Shown here piece after piece: positions 14,334-22,520 of a stretch of 23,446 nucleotides of DNA. The position numbers were made by a program, and so were the translations under genes. This stretch comes from an uncultured Pseudorhodobacter sp. (GTDB lineage: Bacteria; Pseudomonadota; Alphaproteobacteria; Rhodobacterales; Rhodobacteraceae): positions 1 through 23,446 of the forward strand of contig CAMFIX010000008.1 in assembly GCA_945952425.1 (NCBI GenBank), given 5' to 3'. Numbering within the stretch: position 1 is the stretch's first letter; each line of letters starts with the position of its first letter. A model generated the notes under the pieces. That model had not been told where the DNA came from, did not search any database, and saw only the letters and a list, made by a program, of their open reading frames with translations.

Positions 14334-15049
14334 CGCCAGTCTCCCAATGTCGTCTGCCACAGGGTCAGCGCCGCGACGGCTGCCGTATCGGCGCGCAGGA
14401 TGCGGGGGCCGAGCGAGACCGGGGTGACGAAATCGCAAGCGCCGAGCCGCGCGCGCTCTTCCGCCGCAAACCCGCCCTCCGGCCCGATCAGAACGGCCCA
14501 TGGCCCGGGTTCGGCCTGCAACAGGGCCCTTTGCCCCAGCAGCCCCTCATCCGCCCAGAGGATGCGGCGGGAGGCGTCCCAGCCGGACAGCAGCCGGTCC
14601 AAGGGCTGCAGGGCCTCGACCGGGGGCACGAAGGTCGCCTCGCATTGCTCGGCCGCCTCGATGGCATGGGCCTGCGCCTTGTCCTCGCGGAAGCGCTCGT
14701 TGGTGAAGCGGGTCTGCACCGGCACCAGCCGCGCCACCCCCATCTCCACCGCCTTTTCCACGATGAAATCGCAGCGCGCCTTCTTGATCGGGGCAAACAG
14801 CAGCCAAAGATCGGGCGGTGCGACCAGGGGCGCGGTCTGCGCCACGCAGCGCAGGATGCCCTGCCTCTTGCCCGCCTGCTCGACCTCTGCCCGCCATTCG
14901 CCGTCGCGACCGTTGAAGACCCGGGCCGCATCGCCGCGCCCCAGCCGCATGACGTTGAAAAGATAGTTGGCCTGACCCTCGCCCAGGGCCAGCGCTTGCC
15001 CCTCGGCCAAGGGCTGGTCTAGATACAGCCTGATCTTTGCCTCTGCCAT
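14330..15049 (-). CDS. rsmE: 16S rRNA (uracil-1498-N3)-methyltransferase RsmE
   Basis: This 239-residue SPOUT-class methyltransferase would transfer a methyl from S-adenosylmethionine to N3 of U1498 in 16S rRNA. Family signatures are EKAVEMGV at 98-105, EQCE at 134-137, the SAM-binding knot segments IGPEGGF at 188-194 and LGPRILRADTA at 213-223, and an N-terminal PUA-like domain (LGEGQANYLFNVMRLGRGD). The length is typical (243 aa in E. coli). The start at 15049 fits the family N-terminus (IRLYLDQPL). Its ribosome-binding site is poor and the divergent ubiA start is only 12 nt away. It heads an operon with the small membrane protein and possibly gshA. Confidence 0.95.
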   Translation of the reverse strand: MAEAKIRLYLDQPLAEGQALALGEGQANYLFNVMRLGRGDAARVFNGRDGEWRAEVEQAGKRQGILRCVAQTAPLVAPPDLWLLFAPIKKARCDFIVEKAVEMGVARLVPVQTRFTNERFREDKAQAHAIEAAEQCEATFVPPVEALQPLDRLLSGWDASRRILWADEGLLGQRALLQAEPGPWAVLIGPEGGFAAEERARLGACDFVTPVSLGPRILRADTAAVAALTLWQTTLGDWR

Positions 15050-15061
15050 GAGGGGGAACCT

Positions 15062-16048
15062 ATGCCCGACGACACGCAAATTCCAGAGCCCCCAGATGTG
15101 GAGGCGCGCAATCTGAAAGCGGTCGCGGATGCCCCCAAGGGCAACTGGGTCGATCTTTATGCGCCCGAGGCGGCGAAGCCCTACCTGCGGCTGTCCCGCG
15201 CCGACCGGCCGATCGGGACGTGGCTTTTGTATATCCCCTGCCTTTGGGGCGTGGCTTTGGCGGCTTTGGCCAGCCAGTTCCGGGCCTGGGATCTGTGGCT
15301 GGCCCTCTCTTGCGGGATCGGAGCTTTCCTGATGCGCGGGGCGGGCTGCACCTGGAACGACATCACCGACCGCGACATCGACGGGCAGGTGGCGCGGACG
15401 CGCAGCCGCCCCTTGCCCTCGGGCGCCGTCACGGTGAAGGGCGCGCTGGTCTGGATGGCTGTGCAGGCCCTGGCGGGGGCGCTGGTGCTGGTCACCTATA
15501 ACGGCGTGTCGATTGCGCTGGGGGTCGCCTCGCTGGCCTTGGTCGCGATCTATCCCTTTGCCAAACGCTTCACCTGGTGGCCGCAGGTCTTTCTGGGCCT
15601 GGCCTTCAACTGGGGCGCTCTGCTGGCCTGGGCGGCGCATGGCGGAGGGCTCTCCTTGGCCCCCGTGCTGCTTTATGCCGCGGGCATCAGCTGGACGCTT
15701 TATTACGACACGATCTATGCCCTGCAGGACCGCGAGGACGATGCGCTGATCGGGGTGAAATCCACGGCCCGGCTGTTTGCCGACAAGACCCGGAGCTGGC
15801 TGAGGGGCTTCATGGCGGCAACGCTGGCCCTGATGGGGCTGGCGACGCTGGTGGCCTTGCAGGGGCAGGTCCAGCCGCTGAAACTGGCGGTGGCGCTGGC
15901 CGGGGTCTGGGCCTTCGGCTGGCACATGGCCTGGCAGATGCAAAAGCTGGACCAGGACGACCCCGCCTCGTGCCTGCGGGTCTTCCGGTCGAACCGCGAC
16001 GCCGGGCTGATCGCTGCGCTGTTTCTTGCCGCAGCGGCACTCCTGTGA
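15062..16048 (+). CDS. ubiA: 4-hydroxybenzoate polyprenyltransferase
   Basis: This 328-residue polytopic inner-membrane protein attaches the polyprenyl tail to 4-hydroxybenzoate in ubiquinone synthesis. Both metal-diphosphate-binding aspartate motifs are present: NDITDRDID at 99-107, followed by GQVARTRSRPLPSG, and YYDTIYALQDREDD ending near 227. About eight to nine hydrophobic helices follow the family pattern. A hydrophilic N-terminal extension of about 40 residues precedes the core. The ATG at 15062 has a strong site (GAGGGGGAACCT). It is divergent from rsmE with only 12 nt between start codons, so its promoter must lie within rsmE. Confidence 0.94.
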   Translation: MPDDTQIPEPPDVEARNLKAVADAPKGNWVDLYAPEAAKPYLRLSRADRPIGTWLLYIPCLWGVALAALASQFRAWDLWLALSCGIGAFLMRGAGCTWNDITDRDIDGQVARTRSRPLPSGAVTVKGALVWMAVQALAGALVLVTYNGVSIALGVASLALVAIYPFAKRFTWWPQVFLGLAFNWGALLAWAAHGGGLSLAPVLLYAAGISWTLYYDTIYALQDREDDALIGVKSTARLFADKTRSWLRGFMAATLALMGLATLVALQGQVQPLKLAVALAGVWAFGWHMAWQMQKLDQDDPASCLRVFRSNRDAGLIAALFLAAAALL

Positions 16049-16083
16049 TTGATCGCCACAGCCCCCGCCGCTAAGCACCTGCA

Positions 16084-18030
16084 ATGACCGAGATTCCCCC
16101 CACCGCCCGCCGTCCCTCTCCGCTTTGGCTGGGGCTGGCGGGATTCGTGCTGGCCGCGCTGGTGGCGCTGGCCGCGGGCTGGGGGCTGTCGCAGGCCATC
16201 GAGACCTCTACCGCCCGCGCCGTCCGGCTGAAGCTGGTGGCGGCGGGGCATGACTGGGCCGATGTGGCGACCGATGGGCTGACCGTCACCCTGTCCGGCA
16301 CCGCGCAGACCGAGGCGCAGCGCTTTGCCGTGGTGAACCTCGTGGGCCAGATCGTCGACCCCGGCCGCATCGACAGCCAGATCGAGGTGACCCCGCCGAA
16401 GCGCGTCGCCGCCCCCCGCTTCAGCGTCGAGATGCTGCGCGGCGATGACGGCGTGCAGCTGATCGGCCTTCTGCCCGAGGGAGAGGACAAGGCCAAGCTG
16501 ACCGAAGCCGCCAAGGCCCTGCCCGGCCAGGCGATGGATATGCTGGAAACTGCGGGCTACGACGCGCCCGAGGGCTGGGAGGCGGCTTTCGCCTTCGGGA
16601 CCAAGGCGCTGACCCTGCTGCCGCGGTCGAAGATCTCCGTCTCGGCCGAGGGCGTGTCGATCATCGCCATCGCGGGGTCGGAGGTCGAAAAGCGCCAGTT
16701 CGAGGCGGCGCTCGCCAAGGCCGCGCCGCAGGGGCTGAAGGTCACGACCGACATCTCGGCCCCGCGACCCGTGCTGACCCCCTTCACCCTGCGCTTCGTC
16801 CTGGATCAGAAGGGCGCGCGCTTCGATGCCTGTTCGGCCGATACCGAGGCCGCCAAGGCCCGCATCCTCGCCGCCGCCGGGGTGCAGGGCAGCTGCACGG
16901 TCGGCATGGGCGTGCCCTCGCCCTCCTGGGCGCAGGCGACCTCGGCCGCCATCGCCGCGATCAAGGCCATGGGCGGCGGCACGGTCACCTTCTCGGACGC
17001 CGATATCTCGCTGGAGGCCGGGCCCGCCGTCACCCAGGCCGCTTTCGACAATGCCGTCGGCGATCTGCGCGCCACTTTGCCGGACGTCTTCTCGCTGGAG
17101 GCGCGGATGCCGGAGAAGCCCGTCGCCGCCGCGCCGATCCTCTTCACCGCGACGCTGGACGCCAAGACCCATGTCGCCGACCTGCGCGGGCCCTTGCTGG
17201 ACGAGCGGATGACCTCGGCCGTGGGCAGCCTCGCCAAGGCGCATTTCGGTGTGACCAAGGTGCATATGGCCACCGTGCTGGAGCCCTCGGTCCCCGATGG
17301 CTGGACGGCGCGGGTCTTTGCCGGGCTGGATGCGCTGGCAGTCCTGGACAGCGGGATGCTGATCGTGCGGCCCGACAGCGTGGAGGTGACCGGCACTTCG
17401 GGCCTGCAGACCGCCTCGGACCGGGTCAGCCAGCTTTTGTCGGGCAAGCTGGGGCAGGGGCAAAGCTTCAAGGTCAATGTCGATTACGACAAGGCCCTGG
17501 ACCCGATGGCCGGTCTGCCGACCCCGCAGGAATGCCTCGACCGCGTGCAGGCCGTGCTGGCGAAACGCAAGATCGCTTTCGACCCGGGTTCGGCCGAGAT
17601 CGCCAGCTCATCCGCCAGCGTGATGGAGGCGCTTGCCGGCGCCCTGAAGAACTGCGGCCCGATCAAGATCGAGATCGGCGGGCATACCGATGCGCAGGGC
17701 TCCACCGGGGGCAACCTTGCCCTGTCGCAGGCGCGGGCGCAGGCGGTTCTGGTCGCGCTGCAGGGGCGGACGGTGGATGTGTCAGGGATGAAGGCGGTCG
17801 GCTATGGCGAGGGCGTGCCCATCGCCGACAACGGCACCGAGGCCGGGCGCGAGGCCAACCGGCGCATCGAGTTCAAGCTGATGGGCGGGGCGCAGGCGCC
17901 GACGCTGGCGGGGCTTGCCGCGGCGGCGGGGGTGACGGCCCAGACGCCGGAGCTGGAGCTCGGCCCCGACGGCAAGCCGCTCGCCCCGCAAAAACCCGTG
18001 CCGCGGCCGCAGCACCGACCCGCAGAATAG
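16084..18030 (+). CDS. OmpA-family protein with N-terminal membrane anchor
   Basis: This 648-residue protein has a single N-terminal hydrophobic helix at about 14-36, a long periplasmic region, and a C-terminal OmpA/MotB peptidoglycan-binding domain at about 500-610. That domain includes KIAFDPGSAEI, GGHTDAQGS (GHTD at 533-536), LSQARAQAV, GYGE and REANRRIEF. The middle contains repeated blocks that look like BON domains, for example WADVATDGLTVTLSGTAQTE and WTARVFAGLDALAVLDSG. It probably links the inner membrane to the cell wall. The last ~35 residues are a proline-rich tail. The start at 16084 has a weak ribosome-binding site. It sits 35 nt after ubiA and 9 nt before a small membrane protein, likely its operon partner. 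Confidence 0.88.
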   Translation: MTEIPPTARRPSPLWLGLAGFVLAALVALAAGWGLSQAIETSTARAVRLKLVAAGHDWADVATDGLTVTLSGTAQTEAQRFAVVNLVGQIVDPGRIDSQIEVTPPKRVAAPRFSVEMLRGDDGVQLIGLLPEGEDKAKLTEAAKALPGQAMDMLETAGYDAPEGWEAAFAFGTKALTLLPRSKISVSAEGVSIIAIAGSEVEKRQFEAALAKAAPQGLKVTTDISAPRPVLTPFTLRFVLDQKGARFDACSADTEAAKARILAAAGVQGSCTVGMGVPSPSWAQATSAAIAAIKAMGGGTVTFSDADISLEAGPAVTQAAFDNAVGDLRATLPDVFSLEARMPEKPVAAAPILFTATLDAKTHVADLRGPLLDERMTSAVGSLAKAHFGVTKVHMATVLEPSVPDGWTARVFAGLDALAVLDSGMLIVRPDSVEVTGTSGLQTASDRVSQLLSGKLGQGQSFKVNVDYDKALDPMAGLPTPQECLDRVQAVLAKRKIAFDPGSAEIASSSASVMEALAGALKNCGPIKIEIGGHTDAQGSTGGNLALSQARAQAVLVALQGRTVDVSGMKAVGYGEGVPIADNGTEAGREANRRIEFKLMGGAQAPTLAGLAAAAGVTAQTPELELGPDGKPLAPQKPVPRPQHRPAE

Positions 18031-18039
18031 GGAAAACCG

Positions 18040-18372
18040 ATGAACCGCATGCAACTGACCTTCGCGACCGCCGTGGTGCTGTTCCTGGCCTTCGGCCTCG
18101 GCTGGCTGGCGCATTGGCTCTTGCAGCGGTTCACGCGGGTGGCAGGGGGCGACGTGTCCGAGATGGACCACCTGGCCCAGGCGCTGCACGAGGCCGAAGA
18201 GACCCGCGACCAGGCGATCCTTTACCTGGAGGCACGGGAGGCCGAGCTTCTCGGCCAGGTCGCCTCGGCCGAGGCCGAGCTGAAAGCCGCGATGGAGGGC
18301 CTGCGCGAGGCCCGCGCCGAAAGCGAGGGGCTGAAGACCTATATCGACGAGCTGCAGGCGCGCAAGCCTTGA
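18040..18372 (+). CDS. Small membrane-anchored coiled-coil protein of unknown function
   Basis: This 110-residue protein has one N-terminal membrane helix (about 6-29, ending GWLAHWLLQRF). A highly charged helix rich in Ala, Glu and Arg follows from about 40 to the end (ALHEAEETRDQAILYLEARE, then AEAELKAAMEGLREARAESE) and is a probable coiled coil. The start at 18040 follows AGGGAAAACCG. Only 9 nt separate it from the OmpA-family gene, so the two are probably co-transcribed and may act together at the envelope. I do not recognise a named family. Confidence 0.83.
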   Translation: MNRMQLTFATAVVLFLAFGLGWLAHWLLQRFTRVAGGDVSEMDHLAQALHEAEETRDQAILYLEAREAELLGQVASAEAELKAAMEGLREARAESEGLKTYIDELQARKP

Positions 18373-18423
18373 TCGGCTGCCGGGGCAGGTCTAGGCTGGG
18401 GGCCTATTTTCATGGAGCCCCCG

Positions 18424-18987
18424 ATGCTTTTTCGCATGATGTCCGTCCTCTTGCTGACCACCGGCCTCGCCCGCGCCGATGAGGTCAGCGATGCGTTGCA
18501 GGCCGCCCTGACCGCCTATGGCAACGGCGACCTGGCCACGACCAGCCAGCAGATCGTCGTGGCGCAGCAGGCCATGGGCAAGCAGCAGAATGCCCTGATG
18601 GCCGCCCTTCTGCCCGCCGCCCCCGAGGGCTGGACCCGCACCGACACCGAGGATTTCGCACAGGGCTTCGCCATCGCGGGCGGCGGCACCGGGGCCGAGG
18701 CGACCTATGCCAATGCCGACGGCTCGGTCAGCTTCCGGATGAGCTTCATCGCCGACAACCCGATGGTGGCCTCGATGGCGGCCATGCTGGGCTCGCCCCA
18801 GATGATGGCGATGATGGGCAAGGTGGTGACGGTGGGCGACCAGAGCCTTTTGGCGCAGGACAATTCGATCTCGACCCTGGTCGCCAACAGGGTGCTGTTC
18901 CAGGCCCAGGGCGCGACCGAGGATCAGATGCTGCCCCTGGTGCAGCTGGTCGATTTCACCAAGGTCGCGGGCTTCGACAAGAAGTAG
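18424..18987 (+). CDS. Secreted or periplasmic protein of unknown function
   Basis: This 187-residue protein has a signal peptide (MLFRMMSVLLLTTGLARA, cleavage near residue 18). A mature helical region follows (DEVSDALQAALTAYGNGDLA), then a glycine/methionine-rich part (MAAMLGSPQMMAMMGKVVTV) and a hydrophilic C-terminus ending in FDKK. I chose the ATG at 18424 because GGAG lies about 6 nt upstream. An ATG four codons earlier lacks a site and only lengthens the signal peptide. Only Ala/Gly/Met-rich composition stands out; there are no cysteines and no catalytic motifs. It is the last gene of a plus-strand run and ends at the repeat-bearing convergent junction. No function assigned. Confidence 0.82.
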   Translation: MLFRMMSVLLLTTGLARADEVSDALQAALTAYGNGDLATTSQQIVVAQQAMGKQQNALMAALLPAAPEGWTRTDTEDFAQGFAIAGGGTGAEATYANADGSVSFRMSFIADNPMVASMAAMLGSPQMMAMMGKVVTVGDQSLLAQDNSISTLVANRVLFQAQGATEDQMLPLVQLVDFTKVAGFDKK

Positions 18988-19002
18988 TCCCAGTGGAACG
19001 CG

Positions 19003-19024
19003 CCGGGAGGGCCAGCCCTCCCGG
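19003..19024 (+). terminator. Hairpin after the secreted-protein gene
   Basis: CCGGGAGGG and CCCTCCCGG form a 9-10 bp GC stem with a very small loop, 15 nt after the stop codon. It is followed by the dispersed repeat rather than a T-run, in the same order as the other copies. Confidence 0.5.
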
Positions 19025-19029
19025 ACCCT

Positions 19030-19059
19030 CCCGGGATATTTGGGCAAGTATGAAAGGGG
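19030..19059 (+). repeat. Dispersed intergenic repeat, copy 3
   Basis: The core CCCGGGATATTT then GGGCAAGTATGAAAGGGG matches copy 1. Together with copy 4 it makes a perfect 24-bp inverted repeat (19033-19056 and 19067-19090) around a 10-nt GC-rich loop. Confidence 0.88.
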
Positions 19060-19066
19060 CGGTGGG

Positions 19067-19091
19067 CTTTCATACTTGCCCAAATATCCCC
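19067..19091 (-). repeat. Dispersed intergenic repeat, copy 4 (inverted)
   Basis: On the minus strand this reads GGGGATATTT then GGGCAAGTATGAAAG and lies 16 nt beyond the stop of the CoA-transferase gene. It faces copy 3, so the convergent gene pair shares one large hairpin that could act as a two-way terminator or mRNA end. Confidence 0.85.
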
Positions 19092-19107
19092 GCCGGAGGC
19101 TCTGCCC

Positions 19108-20217
19108 TCAATCGTCCTGGCCAAGCCTCGGGGCGGGGCGGGAGAGCGCGAGTTCGGCGCCCGAGAAGGTGATGGGGGTGCGGACGCCCGGGACGCCCTC
19201 GGGCGCGATCTGCATGCCGCGCGCAATGACCTGCGGGTCGGCGAAGACCTCGGCGAGGTCGTTGATCGGCCCGGCGGGGACGCCTTGCGCCTCGCAGGCC
19301 TCCAGCAGGGCGGCCTTGGTCATGCGTTTGGTGGCCGCCGTCAACGCCTCGGTCATGGCGGCGCGGTTCGTCACCCGAAGGGCATTGGTCAGGTAGTCGG
19401 GATGCTCGGCCAGATCGGGCAGGCCGAGAAGCGTGCAGAGCTTGCGGTATTGGCTGTCGTTGCCGGTCGCCAGGATGATCCAGCCATCGGCGCAGTCGAA
19501 AACCGCATAGGGGGCGAGGTTGGGGTGCGCGTTGCCCATCTTCTGCGGGGCGGTGCCGGTGGCGAGGTAGTTCATCGCCTGGTTCGCCATGATCGAGGTC
19601 GCCACATCCATCAGCGCCATGTCGATGTGCTGACCTTGCCCCGTCGTGCCGCGTTGGATCAGCGCCGCCAGGATCGCGGTCGCCGCATAGACCCCGGTAA
19701 ACACATCGGTCACCGCGACGCCCACCTTCTGCGGCTGGCCCTCGGGCTCGCCGGTGACCGACATCAGCCCCGCCATGCCCTGGATGATGAAGTCATAGCC
19801 CGCGCGATGGGCATAGGGTCCGGTCTGGCCGAAGCCGGTGATCGAGCAATAGATCAGCCGCGGGTTCACCGCGCGCAGGCTTTCATAATCCAGCCCGTAT
19901 TTCGCCAGCCCGCCCACCTTGAAATTCTCGATCACCACATCGGCATCGGCGATCAGCGCGCGCACCTGTTCCTGCCCCTCCGCCGTGCGGAAATCGCAGG
20001 TGACCGAGGCCTTGCCGCGGTTCGTCGCATGGAAATAGGCGGCCGAAGTCTCGCCGTCGTGGGTCAGGAACGGAGGGCCCCAGCGGCGGGTGTCGTCGCC
20101 CTCCGGCGCCTCGACCTTCACCACTTCGGCGCCGAGGTCGGCCAGCGTCTGACCGGCCCAGGGGCCGGCCAGGATGCGCGCAAGCTCGATGACCTTGATG
20201 CCCTGCAGGGGCGTCAC
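19108..20217 (-). CDS. CaiB/BaiF family CoA-transferase
   Basis: This 369-residue family III CoA-transferase would move coenzyme A between acyl-CoA and a free carboxylic acid. The family pattern is clear: LQGIKVIELARILAGPWAGQ at the N-terminus, DLGAEVVKVEAPEGDDTRRW, YFHATNRGKASVTCDF, NFKVGGLAKYGLDY and GVAVTDVFTGVYA, whose Asp171 is the likely catalytic aspartate. The substrate cannot be inferred. I chose the GTG at 20217 because family homology begins there and it overlaps the upstream DsbA-like stop by 4 bp (GTGA). The longer frame upstream is the DsbA gene read in a wrong frame. It is the last gene of the DUF721 > DsbA-like > CoA-transferase chain, although the functions are not obviously related. 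Confidence 0.92.
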   Translation of the reverse strand: MTPLQGIKVIELARILAGPWAGQTLADLGAEVVKVEAPEGDDTRRWGPPFLTHDGETSAAYFHATNRGKASVTCDFRTAEGQEQVRALIADADVVIENFKVGGLAKYGLDYESLRAVNPRLIYCSITGFGQTGPYAHRAGYDFIIQGMAGLMSVTGEPEGQPQKVGVAVTDVFTGVYAATAILAALIQRGTTGQGQHIDMALMDVATSIMANQAMNYLATGTAPQKMGNAHPNLAPYAVFDCADGWIILATGNDSQYRKLCTLLGLPDLAEHPDYLTNALRVTNRAAMTEALTAATKRMTKAALLEACEAQGVPAGPINDLAEVFADPQVIARGMQIAPEGVPGVRTPITFSGAELALSRPAPRLGQDD

Positions 20218-20864
20218 TTCGCCAGTTCCGCGTCGAGGATCTTCTGCAGGTCGGCATATTGCATGCCTTCGTGGATGTCCTTGTTCACCACGCCGTTGAC
20301 CAGGAACGAGGGCGTGCCCTGGAAGCTGTCGTTCGGGAAATACTTCGCGATGGCGGCTTGATAGCGGGCGACCAGGGCCTCGGCCATCGGCTGGTCGCGC
20401 AGGCATTTGTCGATATCGGCCTGCGCCATGCCGGCGGCCACGCCGATCTTGGAGAGCTCGGCCACCGCGGTCGCGACATCCGGCGCCCCCGCCCAGTCGC
20501 GCTGCTTTTCATACATCATGTCGGTGATGCCGAAGTACCGCATATCCCCGCCGCAGCGCGCCATCATCGCGCCCAGAAGACCCAGCTGGTCGAAGTAGAC
20601 CTCGTGATAGACCAGCCGCACCTTGCCGGTGTCGATATAGTCCGCCTTCAGCTTGGCATAGAAATTGTTGTGGAAATTCGCGCAATGCGGGCAGGTGAAG
20701 GACAGGAACTCGTCGATCGTCACCTTGGCATTGGCGTCGCCGATGGCGATGTCCTGCAGGCTGTCTGCAGTGGGCGCGGCCGGGGCGGCGGTGGTGTCTG
20801 CGAAGGCAGGCATCGCGAGGCTGGCGGCGGAGGCTGCGAGCAGCATGCGGCGGGTGAGGATCAT
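20214..20864 (-). CDS. DsbA-family thiol-disulfide oxidoreductase
   Basis: This 216-residue exported thioredoxin-fold protein has the active-site CPHC at 58-61 (FTCPHCANFH) and the cis-proline loop GTPSF at 183-187. The N-terminus has a twin arginine (TRRMLL) followed by AASAASLAMPAFA, so export could be by Tat or Sec. It would act in the periplasm, either introducing or isomerising disulfides. Two extra cysteines (104 and 154) may form a structural disulfide. The helical insertion between the CPHC helix and the cis-proline is typical of DsbA. The start at 20864 overlaps the DUF721 stop by 4 bp and has AAAGGA upstream. Its stop overlaps the next gene's GTG. Confidence 0.93.
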   Translation of the reverse strand: MILTRRMLLAASAASLAMPAFADTTAAPAAPTADSLQDIAIGDANAKVTIDEFLSFTCPHCANFHNNFYAKLKADYIDTGKVRLVYHEVYFDQLGLLGAMMARCGGDMRYFGITDMMYEKQRDWAGAPDVATAVAELSKIGVAAGMAQADIDKCLRDQPMAEALVARYQAAIAKYFPNDSFQGTPSFLVNGVVNKDIHEGMQYADLQKILDAELAK

Positions 20865-21388
20865 GTCGGTCCTTTCTGCGGATTGCGGCGAGTTAAGATG
20901 TTCTTGCCCAGAAGTTCAAGGGCGGCCCGGAGGCCTTGGTCCTGCACCGGGGCGGCCAGGTCTTGCGCCTTGGCGGCCAGCGCCGGATCGGGGGCGCGCT
21001 TCGGCCCGGAAAAGGGCGTTTGCCCCTCGGCAAAGCCGGTGGCGGCGGTCTGGGTCAGGCTGATCCGCGCGATGGCGGCATAGCCATAGGCGGCATTCAC
21101 CCGCTCGATCAGGCGGGGGATCTGCATCTGGACGATGGGGGCATGGGTGGTCTGCACCAGCAGGGTCAGCGTGCCGCCCAGCCCCTCGCGGCCATAGCCG
21201 ACCTTGACCGGCTTGGTGACCTTGGCCACCTCGCCCGCGATCTCGTCCCAGGCGGTCAGCAGTTTCGTGACGGCAAAGCCCCGCGCCTCTCCGGCATTGC
21301 GGATGCGCGCGGTCAAAAGCTGACCGGCCGCCTCGAACCCACGCATGCGGCGGGAGGAATGCGGCGGAGAATCGGGTTTCGGGGCCAT
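20861..21388 (-). CDS. DUF721 (DciA-like) domain protein
   Basis: This 175-residue protein carries the DUF721 pattern: a short basic N-terminus, an alpha/beta core (AGQLLTARIRNAGEARGF, AWDEIAGEVAKVTKPVKVGY), then GGTLTLLVQTTHAPIVQMQ, IPRLIERVNAAYGYAAIARI and a less conserved tail. DUF721 proteins include DciA, which loads the replicative helicase in bacteria lacking DnaC. Whether this one does so is inference only. The start at 21388 is divergent from mutY with about 80 bp between. It is the first gene of a chain with 4-bp overlaps to dsbA-like and caiB-like genes. On the minus strand TAGAAT in the gap is a possible -10 element. Confidence 0.86.
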   Translation of the reverse strand: MAPKPDSPPHSSRRMRGFEAAGQLLTARIRNAGEARGFAVTKLLTAWDEIAGEVAKVTKPVKVGYGREGLGGTLTLLVQTTHAPIVQMQIPRLIERVNAAYGYAAIARISLTQTAATGFAEGQTPFSGPKRAPDPALAAKAQDLAAPVQDQGLRAALELLGKNILTRRNPQKGPT

Positions 21389-21469
21389 ATGGTCCTGCGC
21401 AAAGGTTGACCTATTCTAAACGGCAGGGCAGGCCATGGGCCAGAGGAATGCGACGCGGGGGGCTGAAAC

Positions 21470-22477
21470 TTGCGTGAAGGGGATGTGAGCGCCGAGAGCC
21501 TGCTGGCCTGGTATGACGTCCATGGCCGCGACCTGCCGTGGCGGGTGAAGGGCGCGCTTGCCGATCCCTACCGCGTCTGGCTGTCCGAGGTGATGCTGCA
21601 GCAGACGACGGTCGCCGCGGTGAAAGCCTATTTCGCAAGGTTTACAACGCTTTGGCCGACAGTTCAGGATTTGGCCGCGGCCGAGGATGCCGCGGTGATG
21701 CGCGAATGGGCGGGCTTGGGTTATTACGCCCGGGCGCGGAATTTGCTGGCTTGTGCGCGGGTCGTGGCGGCGCGGGGCGGCTTTCCCGACACGCTGGAGG
21801 GCCTGCGCGCCCTGCCCGGCATCGGCCCCTATACCGCCGCCGCCGTGGCCTCCATTGCCTTCGGGCGGCCCGAGGTGGTCGTGGATGGCAATGTCGAGCG
21901 CGTCATGGCCCGGGTTTTCGCGATTGAAACGCCCCTGCCCGCCGCCAAGCCGGAGCTGGTTGTGGCGGCGGCGAGGCTGACGCCTGTCGCGCGGCCCGGC
22001 GATTATGCGCAAGCGCGCATGGCCCTTGGCGCCACGATCTGCACGCCACGCTCCCCCGCCTGTGGGATTTGTCCATGGTTTCAAGGCTGTAAGGGGCGAG
22101 AGATCGCCGCCTCCCTGCCGCGCAAGCTGGCGAAGAAACCCAAGCCCACGCGGCAGGGGACGGTCTGGGTGCTGTGGTCGGGCGAGGCCGTGCTGCTGGA
22201 GCGGCGTCCCGCAAAGGGGCTTTTGGGCGGAACCCTGGGCTTTCCGGGCATGGGTTGGGATGGGTCGGAGGGCGCGGCCCCGGCCGCGGCGGATTGGCGG
22301 GATGCCGGCACCGTCACCCATACGTTCACCCATTTTCACTTGGAATTGAAGGTCTTGACCGCCGAAAGCGCCACCGCCACGCGCGGAGATTTCCACGGCC
22401 CGAACGCATTTTCGCCGCAAGACCTGCCTACGCTGATGCGCAAGGCCCATGACGCGGCCCTGAAGCACCGCCCTTGA
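21470..22477 (+). CDS. mutY: A/G-specific adenine glycosylase
   Basis: This 335-residue base-excision repair enzyme removes adenine mispaired with 8-oxoguanine. Visible are the helix-hairpin-helix LPGIGPYTA at 115-123, catalytic Glu40 (SEVMLQQTT) and Asp139 (VDGNV), and the 4Fe-4S cluster cysteines 191, 198, 201 and 207 (spacing C-x6-C-x2-C-x5-C). A C-terminal NUDIX-like 8-oxoguanine recognition domain follows from about 225. The start is uncertain: TTG at 21470 gives MREGD..., which matches related N-termini and has a G-run about 8 nt upstream. GTG at 21485 has GAAGGGG but only 2 nt away. No frame damage is seen. It is divergent from DUF721. Confidence 0.94.
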   Translation: MREGDVSAESLLAWYDVHGRDLPWRVKGALADPYRVWLSEVMLQQTTVAAVKAYFARFTTLWPTVQDLAAAEDAAVMREWAGLGYYARARNLLACARVVAARGGFPDTLEGLRALPGIGPYTAAAVASIAFGRPEVVVDGNVERVMARVFAIETPLPAAKPELVVAAARLTPVARPGDYAQARMALGATICTPRSPACGICPWFQGCKGREIAASLPRKLAKKPKPTRQGTVWVLWSGEAVLLERRPAKGLLGGTLGFPGMGWDGSEGAAPAAADWRDAGTVTHTFTHFHLELKVLTAESATATRGDFHGPNAFSPQDLPTLMRKAHDAALKHRP

Positions 22478-22520
22478 AGCGCGGGGAAGCAGGGCTCAAT
22501 CTGCCGAGAAAGAGGTTAAA

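Noticed and set aside
15715..17463. A 582-codon minus-strand open frame
   Set aside because: It is antisense to ubiA and the OmpA-family gene, both of which have clear family motifs on the plus strand.
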